DNA from: an uncultured Collinsella sp.
GTDB lineage: Bacteria > Actinomycetota > Coriobacteriia > Coriobacteriales > Coriobacteriaceae
DNA length: 45,098 nt
NCBI GenBank assembly: GCA_900755685.1
Contig: CAAEHI010000014.1
Span: forward strand, 1-45,098
Reading direction: 5' to 3'
The notes beneath the pieces were generated by a model, which was not told the origin of the DNA, did not search any database, and saw only the letters and a list, made by a program, of their open reading frames with translations. The position numbers and the translations under genes are program-made. Positions 31,463 through 39,540 of the stretch are shown piece after piece. How positions within the stretch are numbered: the first letter of the stretch is position 1; every line of letters begins with the position of its first letter.

Positions 31463-32201
31463 CGTCATCGACTACATGCCGGGCGATACGCTGCTGCATC
31501 GCCTGAATCCCGTCGTCAAACTGGGCCTCGCCGCCGCCATCATCGTCGGCATCTTCTTGTCCGACACCTACGTGGCGCTGCTGGGCTTTTTGGCACTCAC
31601 CCTTGCGCTGGGTGCCTATGCCGGCGTCGTCGACCGTCTGTTCTCGCTGCTCAAGTTGCTGATTCCGCTCGCGCTTATCATGCTGGTGCTCCAGCTGGCC
31701 TTTATGCGCGAGGGCAACGTGGTGTGGGGCTTTATCACCGACACGGGTCTCATCACAGGATCGAAGGCCTGCCTGCGCCTGCTGGGCGTGGCGTTACCAC
31801 TCATCCTCATGCTCATGGTGACCAAGCTCAACGACCTTGCCAACGCCTGCGTCGAGGTGCTGCACGTGCCGTATCGCTATGCCTTCACCTTTACCACGGC
31901 GCTGCGCTTTGTGCCGGTGTTTGGTCAGGAGATGAACGCCATCATGGAGGCGCAGACCGCACGCGGCGTCGAGTACGACACCAAGAACCCCATCAAGAAG
32001 CTTAAGCTCATGCTGCCACTGTGTGTGCCACTGCTCATCTCGAGCGTGGGCAAGACCGATGCCACAGCCTTGGCGGCAGAACAGCGCGGCTTCTATCTGC
32101 GTACGCGCGCCAGCTCGTACAAGCGCTACCCCATCAAGGGCCTGGACATCGCCGTACTCATCGTCAGCATCGCCCTCATCGCCATCGGCTTCCTGTTCTA
32201 G
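31455..32201 (+). CDS. ecfT: ECF transporter transmembrane T component
   Basis: A 248-residue membrane protein with about five or six hydrophobic segments and the EcfT coupling region RFVPVFGQEMNAIMEAQTARG near residues 150-170, where the conserved A-R-G motif contacts the ATPases. Start at GTG 31455, which overlaps the ATPase stop (GTGGTTAA), with GGAG ten bases upstream. It ends the operon before a strong terminator. Confidence 0.92.
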   Translation: MVNVIDYMPGDTLLHRLNPVVKLGLAAAIIVGIFLSDTYVALLGFLALTLALGAYAGVVDRLFSLLKLLIPLALIMLVLQLAFMREGNVVWGFITDTGLITGSKACLRLLGVALPLILMLMVTKLNDLANACVEVLHVPYRYAFTFTTALRFVPVFGQEMNAIMEAQTARGVEYDTKNPIKKLKLMLPLCVPLLISSVGKTDATALAAEQRGFYLRTRASSYKRYPIKGLDIAVLIVSIALIAIGFLF

Positions 32202-32230
32202 TTCACCACCGACAGCAACCGCCCAACGCA

Positions 32231-32267
32231 AAAGGCCTCGGCTCGCACCAAACGAGCCGAGGCCTTT
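32231..32267 (+). terminator. Terminator of the ECF operon
   Basis: A perfect 15-bp stem AAAGGCCTCGGCTCG / CGAGCCGAGGCCTTT with a seven-base loop, 29 bases after the ecfT stop, followed by ACTGTTT. Confidence 0.85.
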
Positions 32268-32299
32268 ACTGTTTCACCAGATAAAACCTACCAAAATTA

Positions 32300-32320
32300 A
32301 CCTGTCCCTTTTTGACAGGT
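32300..32320 (-). terminator. Probable terminator of the racemase gene
   Basis: On the minus strand ACCTGTC-AAAAAGG-GACAGGT is followed by TAATTTTGG. It lies seven bases after the racemase stop. Confidence 0.55.
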
Positions 32321-32326
32321 CGGAAG

Positions 32327-33073
32327 CTAGAGGCGGTAGGGAGCGCCGCTGCGGATGATGGATTCGCGCACCAGGACATCCATGGCGTCGAGGGTGATCT
32401 CGGGCATCTCTCGGTACTTTTGCAGCACCGAGAGCTCGGTGCAGGCCAGAATGACGCGGTCGCAGCCGCTACGGGCAAACTCCCACATCACACGGTCGAA
32501 CTTATCCATATCGGGCTCACGCCCGGCCTTCACATCATCGTAGATAAGCGACATCACATCGTTCTGACGTTTCTCGCTGGGATAGACAACCTCAACACCC
32601 GCAGCCTTACATTCGCGGCCGTAGACGCCCGCGCCCACGGTGCCATCGGTTCCCATAATGCCAATCTTGTGCACCGGCTCGGCCGGCATACTCAGGTTGG
32701 GATCGAACTCGCACTCCCCCATCACCGCACCGGCCAGAGCATAGCGCACCGACTCACGCGGCATGTGGATAATCGGCACCTTCGTAAACGACTGGATCTG
32801 GTCGTAGAAGTAGTGCGACGTGTTGCAGGGAATGGCAATGTGCGCACAGCCCAGCGACTCGAGTGCCTGGGCGCACTCTTTCATGGTCGCCAGCAGCTTG
32901 GCATGCTCGCCGGTCTTAATAGCCAGCGTGCGGTCGGGCATGGTCGACTTGGAGAGCACCACCATGTCGATATGTTCCTGATCGCAGGCAGCAGCCGTAT
33001 GACGCACCACCTGGTCGTAGTAATACGACGTGGCCTCGGCGCCCATGCCGCCGATAACTCCCAGCTTTTCCAT
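32327..33073 (-). CDS. Aspartate/glutamate racemase family protein
   Basis: A 248-residue cofactor-independent racemase. The start MEKLGVIGGMGAEATSYYYD matches the aspartate racemase family. The two catalytic cysteines are in IAIPCNTSHYFYD and VILACTELSVLQ. ATG 33073 has AAGGAGG upstream; the frame to 33157 is longer but lacks a site. It lies 84 bases downstream of the D-aspartate ligase-like gene on the same strand, which suggests that it makes D-aspartate for that ligase. It could alternatively be a broad-specificity amino acid racemase. Confidence 0.9.
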   Translation of the reverse strand: MEKLGVIGGMGAEATSYYYDQVVRHTAAACDQEHIDMVVLSKSTMPDRTLAIKTGEHAKLLATMKECAQALESLGCAHIAIPCNTSHYFYDQIQSFTKVPIIHMPRESVRYALAGAVMGECEFDPNLSMPAEPVHKIGIMGTDGTVGAGVYGRECKAAGVEVVYPSEKRQNDVMSLIYDDVKAGREPDMDKFDRVMWEFARSGCDRVILACTELSVLQKYREMPEITLDAMDVLVRESIIRSGAPYRL

Positions 33074-33118
33074 CGCCGCCTCCTTGGTAACGCTTGCGCA
33101 ATTGCGCGTATCATACCC

Positions 33119-33148
33119 GCGCCCGCCCGATGCAAACCGGACGGGCGC
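33119..33148 (-). other. Intra-operon GC-rich hairpin between ligase and racemase
   Basis: GCGCCCGCCCG and CGGACGGGCGC (33119-33129, 33138-33148) pair with one wobble around an eight-base loop. There is no T-run. It may stabilise an mRNA end or reduce read-through. Confidence 0.5.
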
Positions 33149-33157
33149 CGCACTCAT

Positions 33158-34414
33158 CTACTTGTAATACGTCTTGAACAGCTTAAAGTGGCGCAGCTTG
33201 GTGTGCCACATGCGCAGCCAGCGGTTAAAGACAAAGTCGCCCTTCATAAACGAAGGGTCGGCGCCCTTACCTTCCTTGTCCAGGCGATGCACCTTAGCGC
33301 GCAGCTCGGGATCCTTGACGTACTTGTCGACGACGCCCATGGGGACGACCATCCACAGGGCCTCGTCCTGCGCCGTCACAAACTCCGGCTCAAACGGGCG
33401 GTTGAACACATACTCGTCCACCACATACTTGGCAACGTTAAAGCCACTGTTAGTGACGTAGTAGTTGCTGCGGCCCTGGCGCGTGTTGAAATCGAAGAAC
33501 TTAAACGAGCCGTCGCGCTCGTCGTACTTAACGTCAAAGTTGGAATAGCCCACAAAGTGAAGGTCCTCGAGCAACTTGCGCACGCCGCCCATGAGTTCGT
33601 CGTTAGGCTCGGTAATGATACAGGCATGGTTGCCGACACCGTGGGGCTGATGCTCCTCGAGCAGCACATGGCCCAGGCACATCATGCGGACCTTACCGTT
33701 GCGGTCGGAATAGCTGGTGAGCACGCGCATGTACTCGTCGTTGCCGGGCACGCGATCCTGCAAGATCAGATCGTCGGTGTAGCCGCTGGCATACGAATCG
33801 CGAATGACCTGTTCCAGCTCGGCGCGGTCGGCAATCTCATAGGCCTTCTTCTGGCCCTCGAACTCATGCTGCCACCACATGATGCCGTCAGAAGGCTTCA
33901 GAATCATCGGGTAAGGAAAATCGATCTGGTCGAGCACTTCGGCAGGCGCCTCACCCTGAGCATTGAGCATCGCCTTGGTAAAGGTAAACGTGTGTGGATA
34001 GGGCACGCCATGCTTCTCGCACAGCTCGTAGAAGATCTCCTTCTTCTGGCACTGCTCGAGCATGCTGTAGGGCGCGTAGGGAGCGACGATGTTATCCGCC
34101 AGCTCATGAGCATCCTTGGCTTGAGCCACGAGAGCGACATAGTTGTCGCCGCAGCCCACAAGGACAATAGTCTTGTCGGCATGCGCTTGGGCAATGCCGT
34201 TGACGGTTTTGAGCATCACGGGCATGGTGTCGATATCCACGTTGGGCGTGTAGTCGATAATCTGGCTGCGGTACGCGGGACCCGTCTGATACTTGCCAAA
34301 GACCAGACTCTTGACCTGGTACTCCTCGTAGAAGGCGCGCGCCACCGAATAGGCGTTGATGTCGCCACCAAGCAGCACGGGAATGAACTCGCGCTCTGTA
34401 AACTGCAATGCCAT
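33158..34414 (-). CDS. ATP-grasp ligase, probable D-aspartate ligase (Aslfm-like)
   Basis: A 418-residue ATP-grasp enzyme. The amino end EFIPVLLGGDINAYSVARAF and VLVGCGDNYVALVAQAK, then PYPMILKPSDGIMWW, QDRVPGNDEYMRVLTSY, RMMCLGHVLLEEHQP and FFDFNTRQGRSNYYVT resemble, block by block, the D-aspartate ligase of Enterococcus faecium, which adds D-Asp to the pentapeptide lysine side chain. Pairing with a racemase makes the same role attractive here: a D-Asp(D-Asn) peptidoglycan cross-bridge. ATG 34414 follows AGGAAG. Alternative: another ATP-grasp carboxylate-amine ligase of the cell envelope. Confidence 0.85.
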   Translation of the reverse strand: MALQFTEREFIPVLLGGDINAYSVARAFYEEYQVKSLVFGKYQTGPAYRSQIIDYTPNVDIDTMPVMLKTVNGIAQAHADKTIVLVGCGDNYVALVAQAKDAHELADNIVAPYAPYSMLEQCQKKEIFYELCEKHGVPYPHTFTFTKAMLNAQGEAPAEVLDQIDFPYPMILKPSDGIMWWQHEFEGQKKAYEIADRAELEQVIRDSYASGYTDDLILQDRVPGNDEYMRVLTSYSDRNGKVRMMCLGHVLLEEHQPHGVGNHACIITEPNDELMGGVRKLLEDLHFVGYSNFDVKYDERDGSFKFFDFNTRQGRSNYYVTNSGFNVAKYVVDEYVFNRPFEPEFVTAQDEALWMVVPMGVVDKYVKDPELRAKVHRLDKEGKGADPSFMKGDFVFNRWLRMWHTKLRHFKLFKTYYK

Positions 34415-34636
34415 GGAAACTTCCTATCATGAACTGCCCACACAACGGGCGGTCTTTGCGCAACTGATTCATTCTAGCGTGCCAAGCCGCCGGCGCCCAA
34501 AGCTCCACCGTATCTATGGCAATCGACGTAATCGTCCAGCACGAAGACGGCGCTCACCGTTGTATGACAATGGGCAATGAACCTACCATTGTTGTAGGAT
34601 TCATCGTATTGACATCTTCGAGCGAAAGGCGCACAC

Positions 34637-35269
34637 GTGCCCCAAGACCATCCGACCGATAATCCCATCCTCAATGCCGCGAAGCGCGAGCTGGAGGAAC
34701 GCGCACAATCGGCCGTTCCCCTACGAACGGCAAACGATGCTTACAACGGGCCTGCCCGCATCGTCTCAATCAACACGTCGGCGCACAAGGGCACGCGCAA
34801 GTCGCCCGTCGCCGATGGACACGACACCGTTATAGAGCAATTTGGCCTCGCCACCGATGCGCACGCCGGGCATTGGCACCGCCAGGTCTCTTTTTTAGCC
34901 GCGGAGTCCATCCAGACGGCGCAGGCACGCGGGCTCGACGTACACGAGGGTGACTTTGGGGAGAACTTCACAACCCGGGGCATCAACCTGCTCTCGCTCC
35001 CCTTGGGCACGCAGCTCAAGCTTGGCAGCGAGGTGCTTGTCGAAATCAGCCAAATCGGCAAGGCCTGCCACACACGCTGCGCCATCTACTATCTCGCCGG
35101 CGACTGCATCTTTCCCCACGAGGGCGTTTTCGGCGTGGTACTAAAGGGCGGAGAGGTCTACGCCGGCGACGATATCCAGGTAATCAAACTCGGCGACGGC
35201 ACCTGTTCGTTCACCCCCGCCGAGGCCCTCGAAGAGATTGAGCGGGCTCGCCAGAAGGGCACGCTGTAG
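34637..35269 (+). CDS. MOSC domain protein (GTG start)
   Basis: A 210-residue protein with a MOSC (molybdenum cofactor sulfurase C-terminal) domain. The core shows RIVSINTSAHKGTRKSPV, FGLATDAHAGHWHRQVSFLA, GDFGENFTTRGINL, QIGKACHTRCAIYYLAG and FPHEGVFGVVLKGG. The cysteine pair in GKACHTRC includes the residue thought to handle sulfur or Mo cofactor. GTG 34637 is preceded by AAAGG. No partner gene is adjacent, so its role, such as cofactor insertion or sulfur transfer, is uncertain. Confidence 0.9.
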   Translation: MPQDHPTDNPILNAAKRELEERAQSAVPLRTANDAYNGPARIVSINTSAHKGTRKSPVADGHDTVIEQFGLATDAHAGHWHRQVSFLAAESIQTAQARGLDVHEGDFGENFTTRGINLLSLPLGTQLKLGSEVLVEISQIGKACHTRCAIYYLAGDCIFPHEGVFGVVLKGGEVYAGDDIQVIKLGDGTCSFTPAEALEEIERARQKGTL

Positions 35270-35329
35270 TTATAAAACCCCACGTTGAGATGGCTTTTAC
35301 AGCCCAAAACTCCTCTCAAACAGGGCTCT

Positions 35330-35460
35330 GTAACGTTAAAGTTGAACTCTATGGTTTCTCAACAATTCATCATAACTGCAGGTCAAAGCCAAAGCCTCAA
35401 GTTCAACTTGACCCTTTGGGACCTTTAAGGTTCAAGTTGAGGTCGAAAGCAGTAGTAGAA
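35330..35460 (+). promoter_or_regulatory. Cluster of TCAAGTT/AACTTGA sites upstream of the secreted hydrolase
   Basis: A perfect palindrome TCAAGTT-C-AACTTGA lies near 35397-35411. Related half sites appear before it (AAAGTTGAACT near 35338) and after it (GGTTCAAGTTGAGG near 35430). The spacing and symmetry resemble operators for a dimeric regulator. A -10-like TAGAAT lies near 35456. A similar stretch (TTGAACTTGAATTC) occurs in the 5' region of the FxLYD gene near 39110. Confidence 0.5.
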
Positions 35461-35503
35461 TACCGTTCGAACCATAACCTACGATTGATTGCAGAGGGAC
35501 TGG

Positions 35504-36637
35504 ATGCAGCATTCGAATCATCGCACCGCAGCGCTCATTGCGTCGAAGCCGGCTCGTATCATCACGAGCGCCGCGCTCGCCGTTGCGCTGACGGCCACGC
35601 CGATGCTCTCCCCCGTTGCGGCGTATGCCGCCTCGCAGGCAACGCAGGACCAGCTTTCCGCAGCCCAGCAGAAGATCGAAGCCGCTACGAGCGCCTACAA
35701 CGACGCCCGCACCAAGCTCGATGACCTACAAAAGCAGATTGACTCCAATGAGGCAAGCATCGAGGAAATCGAGGCTAAGCTTCCCGAGCAGCAGGCCAAG
35801 GCAAGCTCCGCCATGCGCGATCTGTACAAGTACCAGAAGGGCACTAACCCCATCGTGAGCTTCCTGGTCAACGCGCAGAGCCTGGGTGAGTTCATCACGA
35901 CCTGCAAATACACCAACCAGATCACGAGCTCGAGCGTCGACGAGATCGAAGAGCTCAATAATATGCAAACCGAACTCGAGCAGAACAAGGCCGAGCTCCA
36001 GCAGGCCAAGTCTCAGCTTGAGGCGGAGCAGAAAAACGCCGAGGATGCGCTGGCGCAGGCCCAGCAGCTCCGCAGCGAGGCACAGGCAAAAGCCGAGCAG
36101 GAAAATGCCGCCGAGCTTGCCAAGCTTGAGGCCGATAAGGCCGCTGCCGCCGAAAAGCTCTCGGGCGAGGGCGTAAGCGGCAGCAATTCCAGCAGCCAGG
36201 CCACCAACACCAACACCACCATCGACACCACGGTGAACAACGCCAATACCGGTAGCTCCGATTACGATTCGTTCATTAATGAGTGGACGAGCCGCATCGA
36301 CAATTATCTCGCCGGCTCCCCCATGGCAGGCCAGGGCTATAACTTTGCCGTCGCCGCTTGGAATACCGGTGTCGACCCCCGTTGGTCCCCCGCCATCGCC
36401 TGCATCGAGAGCACCAAGGGTGCTTATTGCGCCAATTCTTACAACGCCTGGGGCTGGAGTGCACGTGGCGGCGGTTGGCGCAGCTTTGGCAGCTGGAGCG
36501 AGGGCATCTCCGCTCACGTTGCCTATCTGGGCGCCAACTACGGCTCCACCCTTACCCCGGCAGCGGCCAAAAAGTACTGCCCGCCCACGTGGCAGGACTG
36601 GTACAACAAAGTCGCCGCTCAGATGAACCGCATCTAA
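35504..36637 (+). CDS. Secreted coiled-coil protein with lysozyme/glucosaminidase-like C-terminus
   Basis: A 377-residue exported protein. Residues 1-42 form a signal peptide ending AYA. Residues ~45-230 are coiled coil, rich in Gln/Glu/Ala/Lys (QKIEAATSAYNDARTKLDD, then EAKLPEQQAKAS), as in PcsB/CwlO-type cell-wall regulators. A Ser/Asn/Thr linker follows. The last ~110 residues (ACIESTKGAYCANSYNAWGW, SARGGGWRSFGSWSEG) resemble the fold of murein glucosaminidases/transglycosylases (the E-S-x-x-G...N...W pattern). The Glu in ACIES would be catalytic. ATG 35504 has AGAGGG upstream. Activity is inferred. Confidence 0.85.
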   Translation: MQHSNHRTAALIASKPARIITSAALAVALTATPMLSPVAAYAASQATQDQLSAAQQKIEAATSAYNDARTKLDDLQKQIDSNEASIEEIEAKLPEQQAKASSAMRDLYKYQKGTNPIVSFLVNAQSLGEFITTCKYTNQITSSSVDEIEELNNMQTELEQNKAELQQAKSQLEAEQKNAEDALAQAQQLRSEAQAKAEQENAAELAKLEADKAAAAEKLSGEGVSGSNSSSQATNTNTTIDTTVNNANTGSSDYDSFINEWTSRIDNYLAGSPMAGQGYNFAVAAWNTGVDPRWSPAIACIESTKGAYCANSYNAWGWSARGGGWRSFGSWSEGISAHVAYLGANYGSTLTPAAAKKYCPPTWQDWYNKVAAQMNRI

Positions 36638-36647
36638 GTGCAACTGC

Positions 36648-36676
36648 AAAGGGCCCCAATGGGGCCCTTTTCTTTT
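36648..36676. terminator. Bidirectional terminator between the hydrolase and kinase genes
   Basis: AAAGGGCCCC-AAT-GGGGCCCTTT (36648-36670) followed by TCTTTT on the plus strand; the minus-strand end has A/T-rich flanks. It serves both convergent genes. Confidence 0.8.
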
Positions 36677-38054
36677 AGGTAGCGGAGGTATCGACGACGC
36701 CGGTCGCATTGGCAACCGCGACTATGACTATCATGCATAGGAGCAGCACACCCAATGCCTTGAGCAAGAGCTTCGCGAGCTTCTTGCCGCGATAGCTGTC
36801 GAGCAATGCGAATCGCCGACGAAGACGGCGCTTATCGAGCAGCGCAAAATGCATAAGCACCATAAGGCCATCGACAAAGAAATAATACTCGATTATGAGA
36901 AGCCACGTCGGGTAGCTTTGGTTTGCTCCCGTGGGGTGAAAGACGGCAAAGTGGCTACCGGCAAAGAACACAAGCAGCGAGAAGCAGACGAGCGTATTCC
37001 AAATGCGCCCCAGAGACTCCGGAACGCGAGAGAGCAGACCGCATGCAGCGGAGGCGGCAGGGCCAGGAAGCCCTGCGGGTTTCTGGAGCCCTTGGGACGC
37101 CAACACTGTCTCCGAGTCTGGAGTACGGACAGGCGCAGGCGCAGGAGGCCGCACGGGGCGACTCAGATCGTATGCCGCGCGCGTCGCCCGTCCCAATGCT
37201 TCCGCACTCGCAAAACGCTTGGCCGGATCGAGCGCCATCGACATGCAGACGGCATCGGAAAGTGGAGTGGGAATACCGCGCGCCTCGCATTGCTCGCGCA
37301 TGTCGAGCCCTGGTTTAGGGTCGACTCCCGTCAAGCAGAAGAACAACAGGGCGCCCAGCGCGTACACGTCGCTGCGCACACTCGTCTGCCCAAACCCATA
37401 CTGCTCGGGCGGCGCATAGGGTCGCGTGCCAAACTTGACGGTGTCGGCATCGGCGCCATCGCGCCATACGCGCGCGATCCCCAAGTCGATAATCACCAGC
37501 GATGAAAATGTCAGGCCGTCATCAGGCGTATAGTTGGCACCTGTCACGATGATATTCGACGGCTTGAGGTCGCGATGGATCACCGGCGCCGACGTCTCCC
37601 CCGCTATTGCAAAACCGGCGTGGAGCTCGCCCACGGCATCGCATAGGGCAGGATACAATTCACGCGCATAATCGGGGGTGGCTCCCAGACGGTCCACCAG
37701 CGCCCCGAGCGTCTCCCCTTCGATGTATTCCATAACCACGTTGAGCTCGTCGCCCACACGACGACAATCGACGATTCTGGGCAGGTGCTCAAAACGCCTG
37801 CCTGCCCGCTGAGCGGCAAACAGACGCTCGTATGCCCCGCCGATTTGAGCCGAAGCATCGATGCGTTTACGGACAAAGGGGCCGAGCGAACCACCGCCGG
37901 TTCCTTCAAAGTACACGAGCTCGGTTGCTTCAACGGACGAGCGCTTAAGTACACGCTCCACGCGATAGCTGTCGTCGCGATCGAGCGACGCCAGGTGCTC
38001 GGCAAGCGCTGCGGTCAGCTCGTCATCGGAATATGTTGGGCTCTGAGTATCCAT
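36675..38054 (-). CDS. Eukaryotic-type serine/threonine protein kinase with membrane tail
   Basis: A 459-residue protein kinase. The catalytic motifs are visible: VRKRIDASAQ (lysine region), MEYIEGETLGALVDRL, PVIHRDLKPSNIIVT, VIIDLGIARVWR (DLG in place of DFG) and FGTRPYAPPEQYGFG. After residue ~300 a Pro-rich linker is followed by three hydrophobic stretches (IWNTLVCFSLLVFFAGSHFA; YPTWLLIIEYYFFVDGLMVL; LLLKALGVLLLCMIVIVAVA), so the catalytic domain faces the cytoplasm. ATG 38054 has GGAGGC just upstream. It follows the XRE gene by 98 bases and likely forms one unit with it. Confidence 0.9.
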   Translation of the reverse strand: MDTQSPTYSDDELTAALAEHLASLDRDDSYRVERVLKRSSVEATELVYFEGTGGGSLGPFVRKRIDASAQIGGAYERLFAAQRAGRRFEHLPRIVDCRRVGDELNVVMEYIEGETLGALVDRLGATPDYARELYPALCDAVGELHAGFAIAGETSAPVIHRDLKPSNIIVTGANYTPDDGLTFSSLVIIDLGIARVWRDGADADTVKFGTRPYAPPEQYGFGQTSVRSDVYALGALLFFCLTGVDPKPGLDMREQCEARGIPTPLSDAVCMSMALDPAKRFASAEALGRATRAAYDLSRPVRPPAPAPVRTPDSETVLASQGLQKPAGLPGPAASAACGLLSRVPESLGRIWNTLVCFSLLVFFAGSHFAVFHPTGANQSYPTWLLIIEYYFFVDGLMVLMHFALLDKRRLRRRFALLDSYRGKKLAKLLLKALGVLLLCMIVIVAVANATGVVDTSAT

Positions 38055-38152
38055 AGCCTCCATCATAGCGCAGGGCGCAGACACCCCATGGCATCCGCGC
38101 CCCGTTCGTTTGCATCGTTGTTCGACAGCTCTACCGGCTCAGATATCAGCCG

Positions 38153-38575
38153 CTAACTCACCGTCTCCTCGCCAAAGCGATACAGTTCCTCGTTGACCTT
38201 TTGGAGACTGCACCCGCGATCGATGCAAAAGATGATAATCGCATCGCGGCGGTCCTTGCAGTTAAGGACGCTTACCCCGGCAGCCGTCAGCGCACGGTTG
38301 GTCTCTTTGAGCGTCAGCGCCATCGCAAAGGCAATCTGCAGCACCTTATTGCGACTCGGATGACGCGCACCGGTAAAGATCTGATAGCCAAAGGTCTCAT
38401 TGAGATCAGCCATACGGACCACGCGCGAGCGCTCCAAGCCCTTTTCCTGCAGTAGCTGCTTCAGGTAGTCCGAAAGCGACGGGGCGGCAAAGTCGTGCTC
38501 CCTGATATAGCCATCGATGTTCGGCGCATCGAGAAGCTCATTGAGCAACTCCTCGGTCAGCTTTTTATCGGACAT
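38153..38575 (-). CDS. XRE-like HTH protein paired with the kinase
   Basis: A 140-residue protein with a helix-turn-helix of the XRE type (SDYLKQLLQEKGLERSRVVRMADLNETFGYQIFTGARHPSRNKVLQIAFAMAL) followed by a short C-terminal region with GVSVLNCKDRRDAIIIFCIDRGCSL, present in a family often encoded next to Ser/Thr kinases in Firmicutes and Actinobacteria. ATG 38575 has GGGGAGG upstream. Binding sites and whether the kinase modifies it are not known. Confidence 0.8.
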   Translation of the reverse strand: MSDKKLTEELLNELLDAPNIDGYIREHDFAAPSLSDYLKQLLQEKGLERSRVVRMADLNETFGYQIFTGARHPSRNKVLQIAFAMALTLKETNRALTAAGVSVLNCKDRRDAIIIFCIDRGCSLQKVNEELYRFGEETVS

Positions 38576-38607
38576 ACGACTTCACCTCCCCCAGTGCATG
38601 CAACATG

Positions 38608-39051
38608 CTAGAAACCGCTTACGTCCGAACGCTCCCAGCTAGCAACCTGGTCGGGAGACACCGTACCCAGCGCCTCGAACTTCCAGGAGCCGCCCGCCTT
38701 CAGATGATTGGTGTTTGCAAGAGCCGTTCCAACCTGGTTGCCATCGGCATCATACAGAACATATTCAATCTGAATGTAGCTCTTTTCCTTGTCCGTGTTA
38801 TTGGTCAGGGTGCCCGTGATCTTATAGGTAAACTGATTGGAAGTGTCTTCAGCCTCGTCAGCAATGGTATACGGTTCTTGCGGTTCTTTTTGCTCCTCAG
38901 CCTGCCGTGTCGTCTCGGCAGGTTTTGCCGAATCGCTCGCAGACGAATCGGTTGAGTTGCCGCCCATAGAGCCCACGGCACCGACAATAACCAGCACCAC
39001 GATGATGCCTAGGACAATCTTACCGATTGGCTTCTTTCCCTCTTTTGCCAT
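38608..39051 (-). CDS. FxLYD-domain membrane-anchored protein
   Basis: A 147-residue protein with one amino-terminal hydrophobic helix (GKIVLGIIVVLVIVGAVGSM), a Ser/Asp/Glu-rich linker and a C-terminal beta domain FTYKITGTLTNNTDKEKSYIQIEYVLYDADGNQVGTALANT, the FxLYD pattern (Y-x-x-Y-D-x-x-G). Such proteins face outward. It precedes the XRE and kinase genes by 33 bases, so the three may form a signalling unit. Its Shine-Dalgarno lies inside a 14-bp hairpin (39057-39110). Confidence 0.8.
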   Translation of the reverse strand: MAKEGKKPIGKIVLGIIVVLVIVGAVGSMGGNSTDSSASDSAKPAETTRQAEEQKEPQEPYTIADEAEDTSNQFTYKITGTLTNNTDKEKSYIQIEYVLYDADGNQVGTALANTNHLKAGGSWKFEALGTVSPDQVASWERSDVSGF

Positions 39052-39056
39052 TATTC

Positions 39057-39110
39057 ATCCTTCCTACGATCCGGCTACCGTGCCGGTACACAGCACATCG
39101 TAGGAAGGAT
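39057..39110 (-). promoter_or_regulatory. Hairpin that hides the FxLYD ribosome-binding site
   Basis: On the minus strand ATCCTTCCTACGAT (39110-39097) and ATCGTAGGAAGGAT (39070-39057) pair perfectly over 14 bases, with a 26-base loop. The AGGAAGG of the Shine-Dalgarno site lies in the second arm and the start codon is five bases further on. The loop holds CCGG...CCGG. Translation would need the stem opened. Confidence 0.75.
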
Positions 39111-39214
39111 TGAACTTGAATTCATTAGCTGAGAGCTAAGGCTGCGGTAAACGACCAATGCAGTTATCCAAACGCCGAGCAAACGCACTGCGCGCGACCG
39201 TCTGCCGGCAGCGA
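39111..39214. other. Intergenic spacer between FxLYD and the small membrane gene
   Basis: No gene is seen. It includes a TTGAACTTGAATTC stretch that resembles the sites near 35400, and is otherwise unremarkable. Confidence 0.4.
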
Positions 39215-39538
39215 TCAACCCACCGTGACGGATTCCCCGGTAAAGGCACTGATCATCAACAGGATAAAGAAGGCCAAATAGCTGATGCTCAGCAGGTAGG
39301 CGATGACCAAAAAGGCAATCCATCCTACATTGGTCTTACCGTCGGCGCGGCGCTGTTCACGACTGCGATAAAGCCAAATCGTCACGCCGATGGCAGTGAT
39401 AAACAGCACAAGTGCTGCCGCGGCAAGCCCGGCAAGCGCAAACATCACGCCAATGCTCACAGCAATAACCGGAAGCAGCAGCAAACCGCACCCGCATCCA
39501 CCCGGACTATATACGGCAGACTGTCGGCGTCGTTCCAT
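39215..39538 (-). CDS. Small membrane protein of unknown function
   Basis: A 107-residue protein. It has an amino-terminal Gly/Cys patch (SPGGCGCGLLLLPVIAVSIG), two or three hydrophobic helices (VMFALAGLAAAALVLFITAIG; GWIAFLVIAYLLSISYLAFF) and a basic loop (YRSREQRRADGKTN). ATG 39538 is preceded by GGAGTGACG. It starts two bases after the M20 stop, so translation is probably coupled to that gene. No family is recognised. Confidence 0.7.
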   Translation of the reverse strand: MERRRQSAVYSPGGCGCGLLLLPVIAVSIGVMFALAGLAAAALVLFITAIGVTIWLYRSREQRRADGKTNVGWIAFLVIAYLLSISYLAFFILLMISAFTGESVTVG

Positions 39539-39540
39539 CG

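Noticed and set aside
32312..34432. 706-codon plus-strand frame opposite racemase and D-Asp ligase
   Set aside because: Shadow of two well-supported minus-strand genes across a spacer; no motifs.
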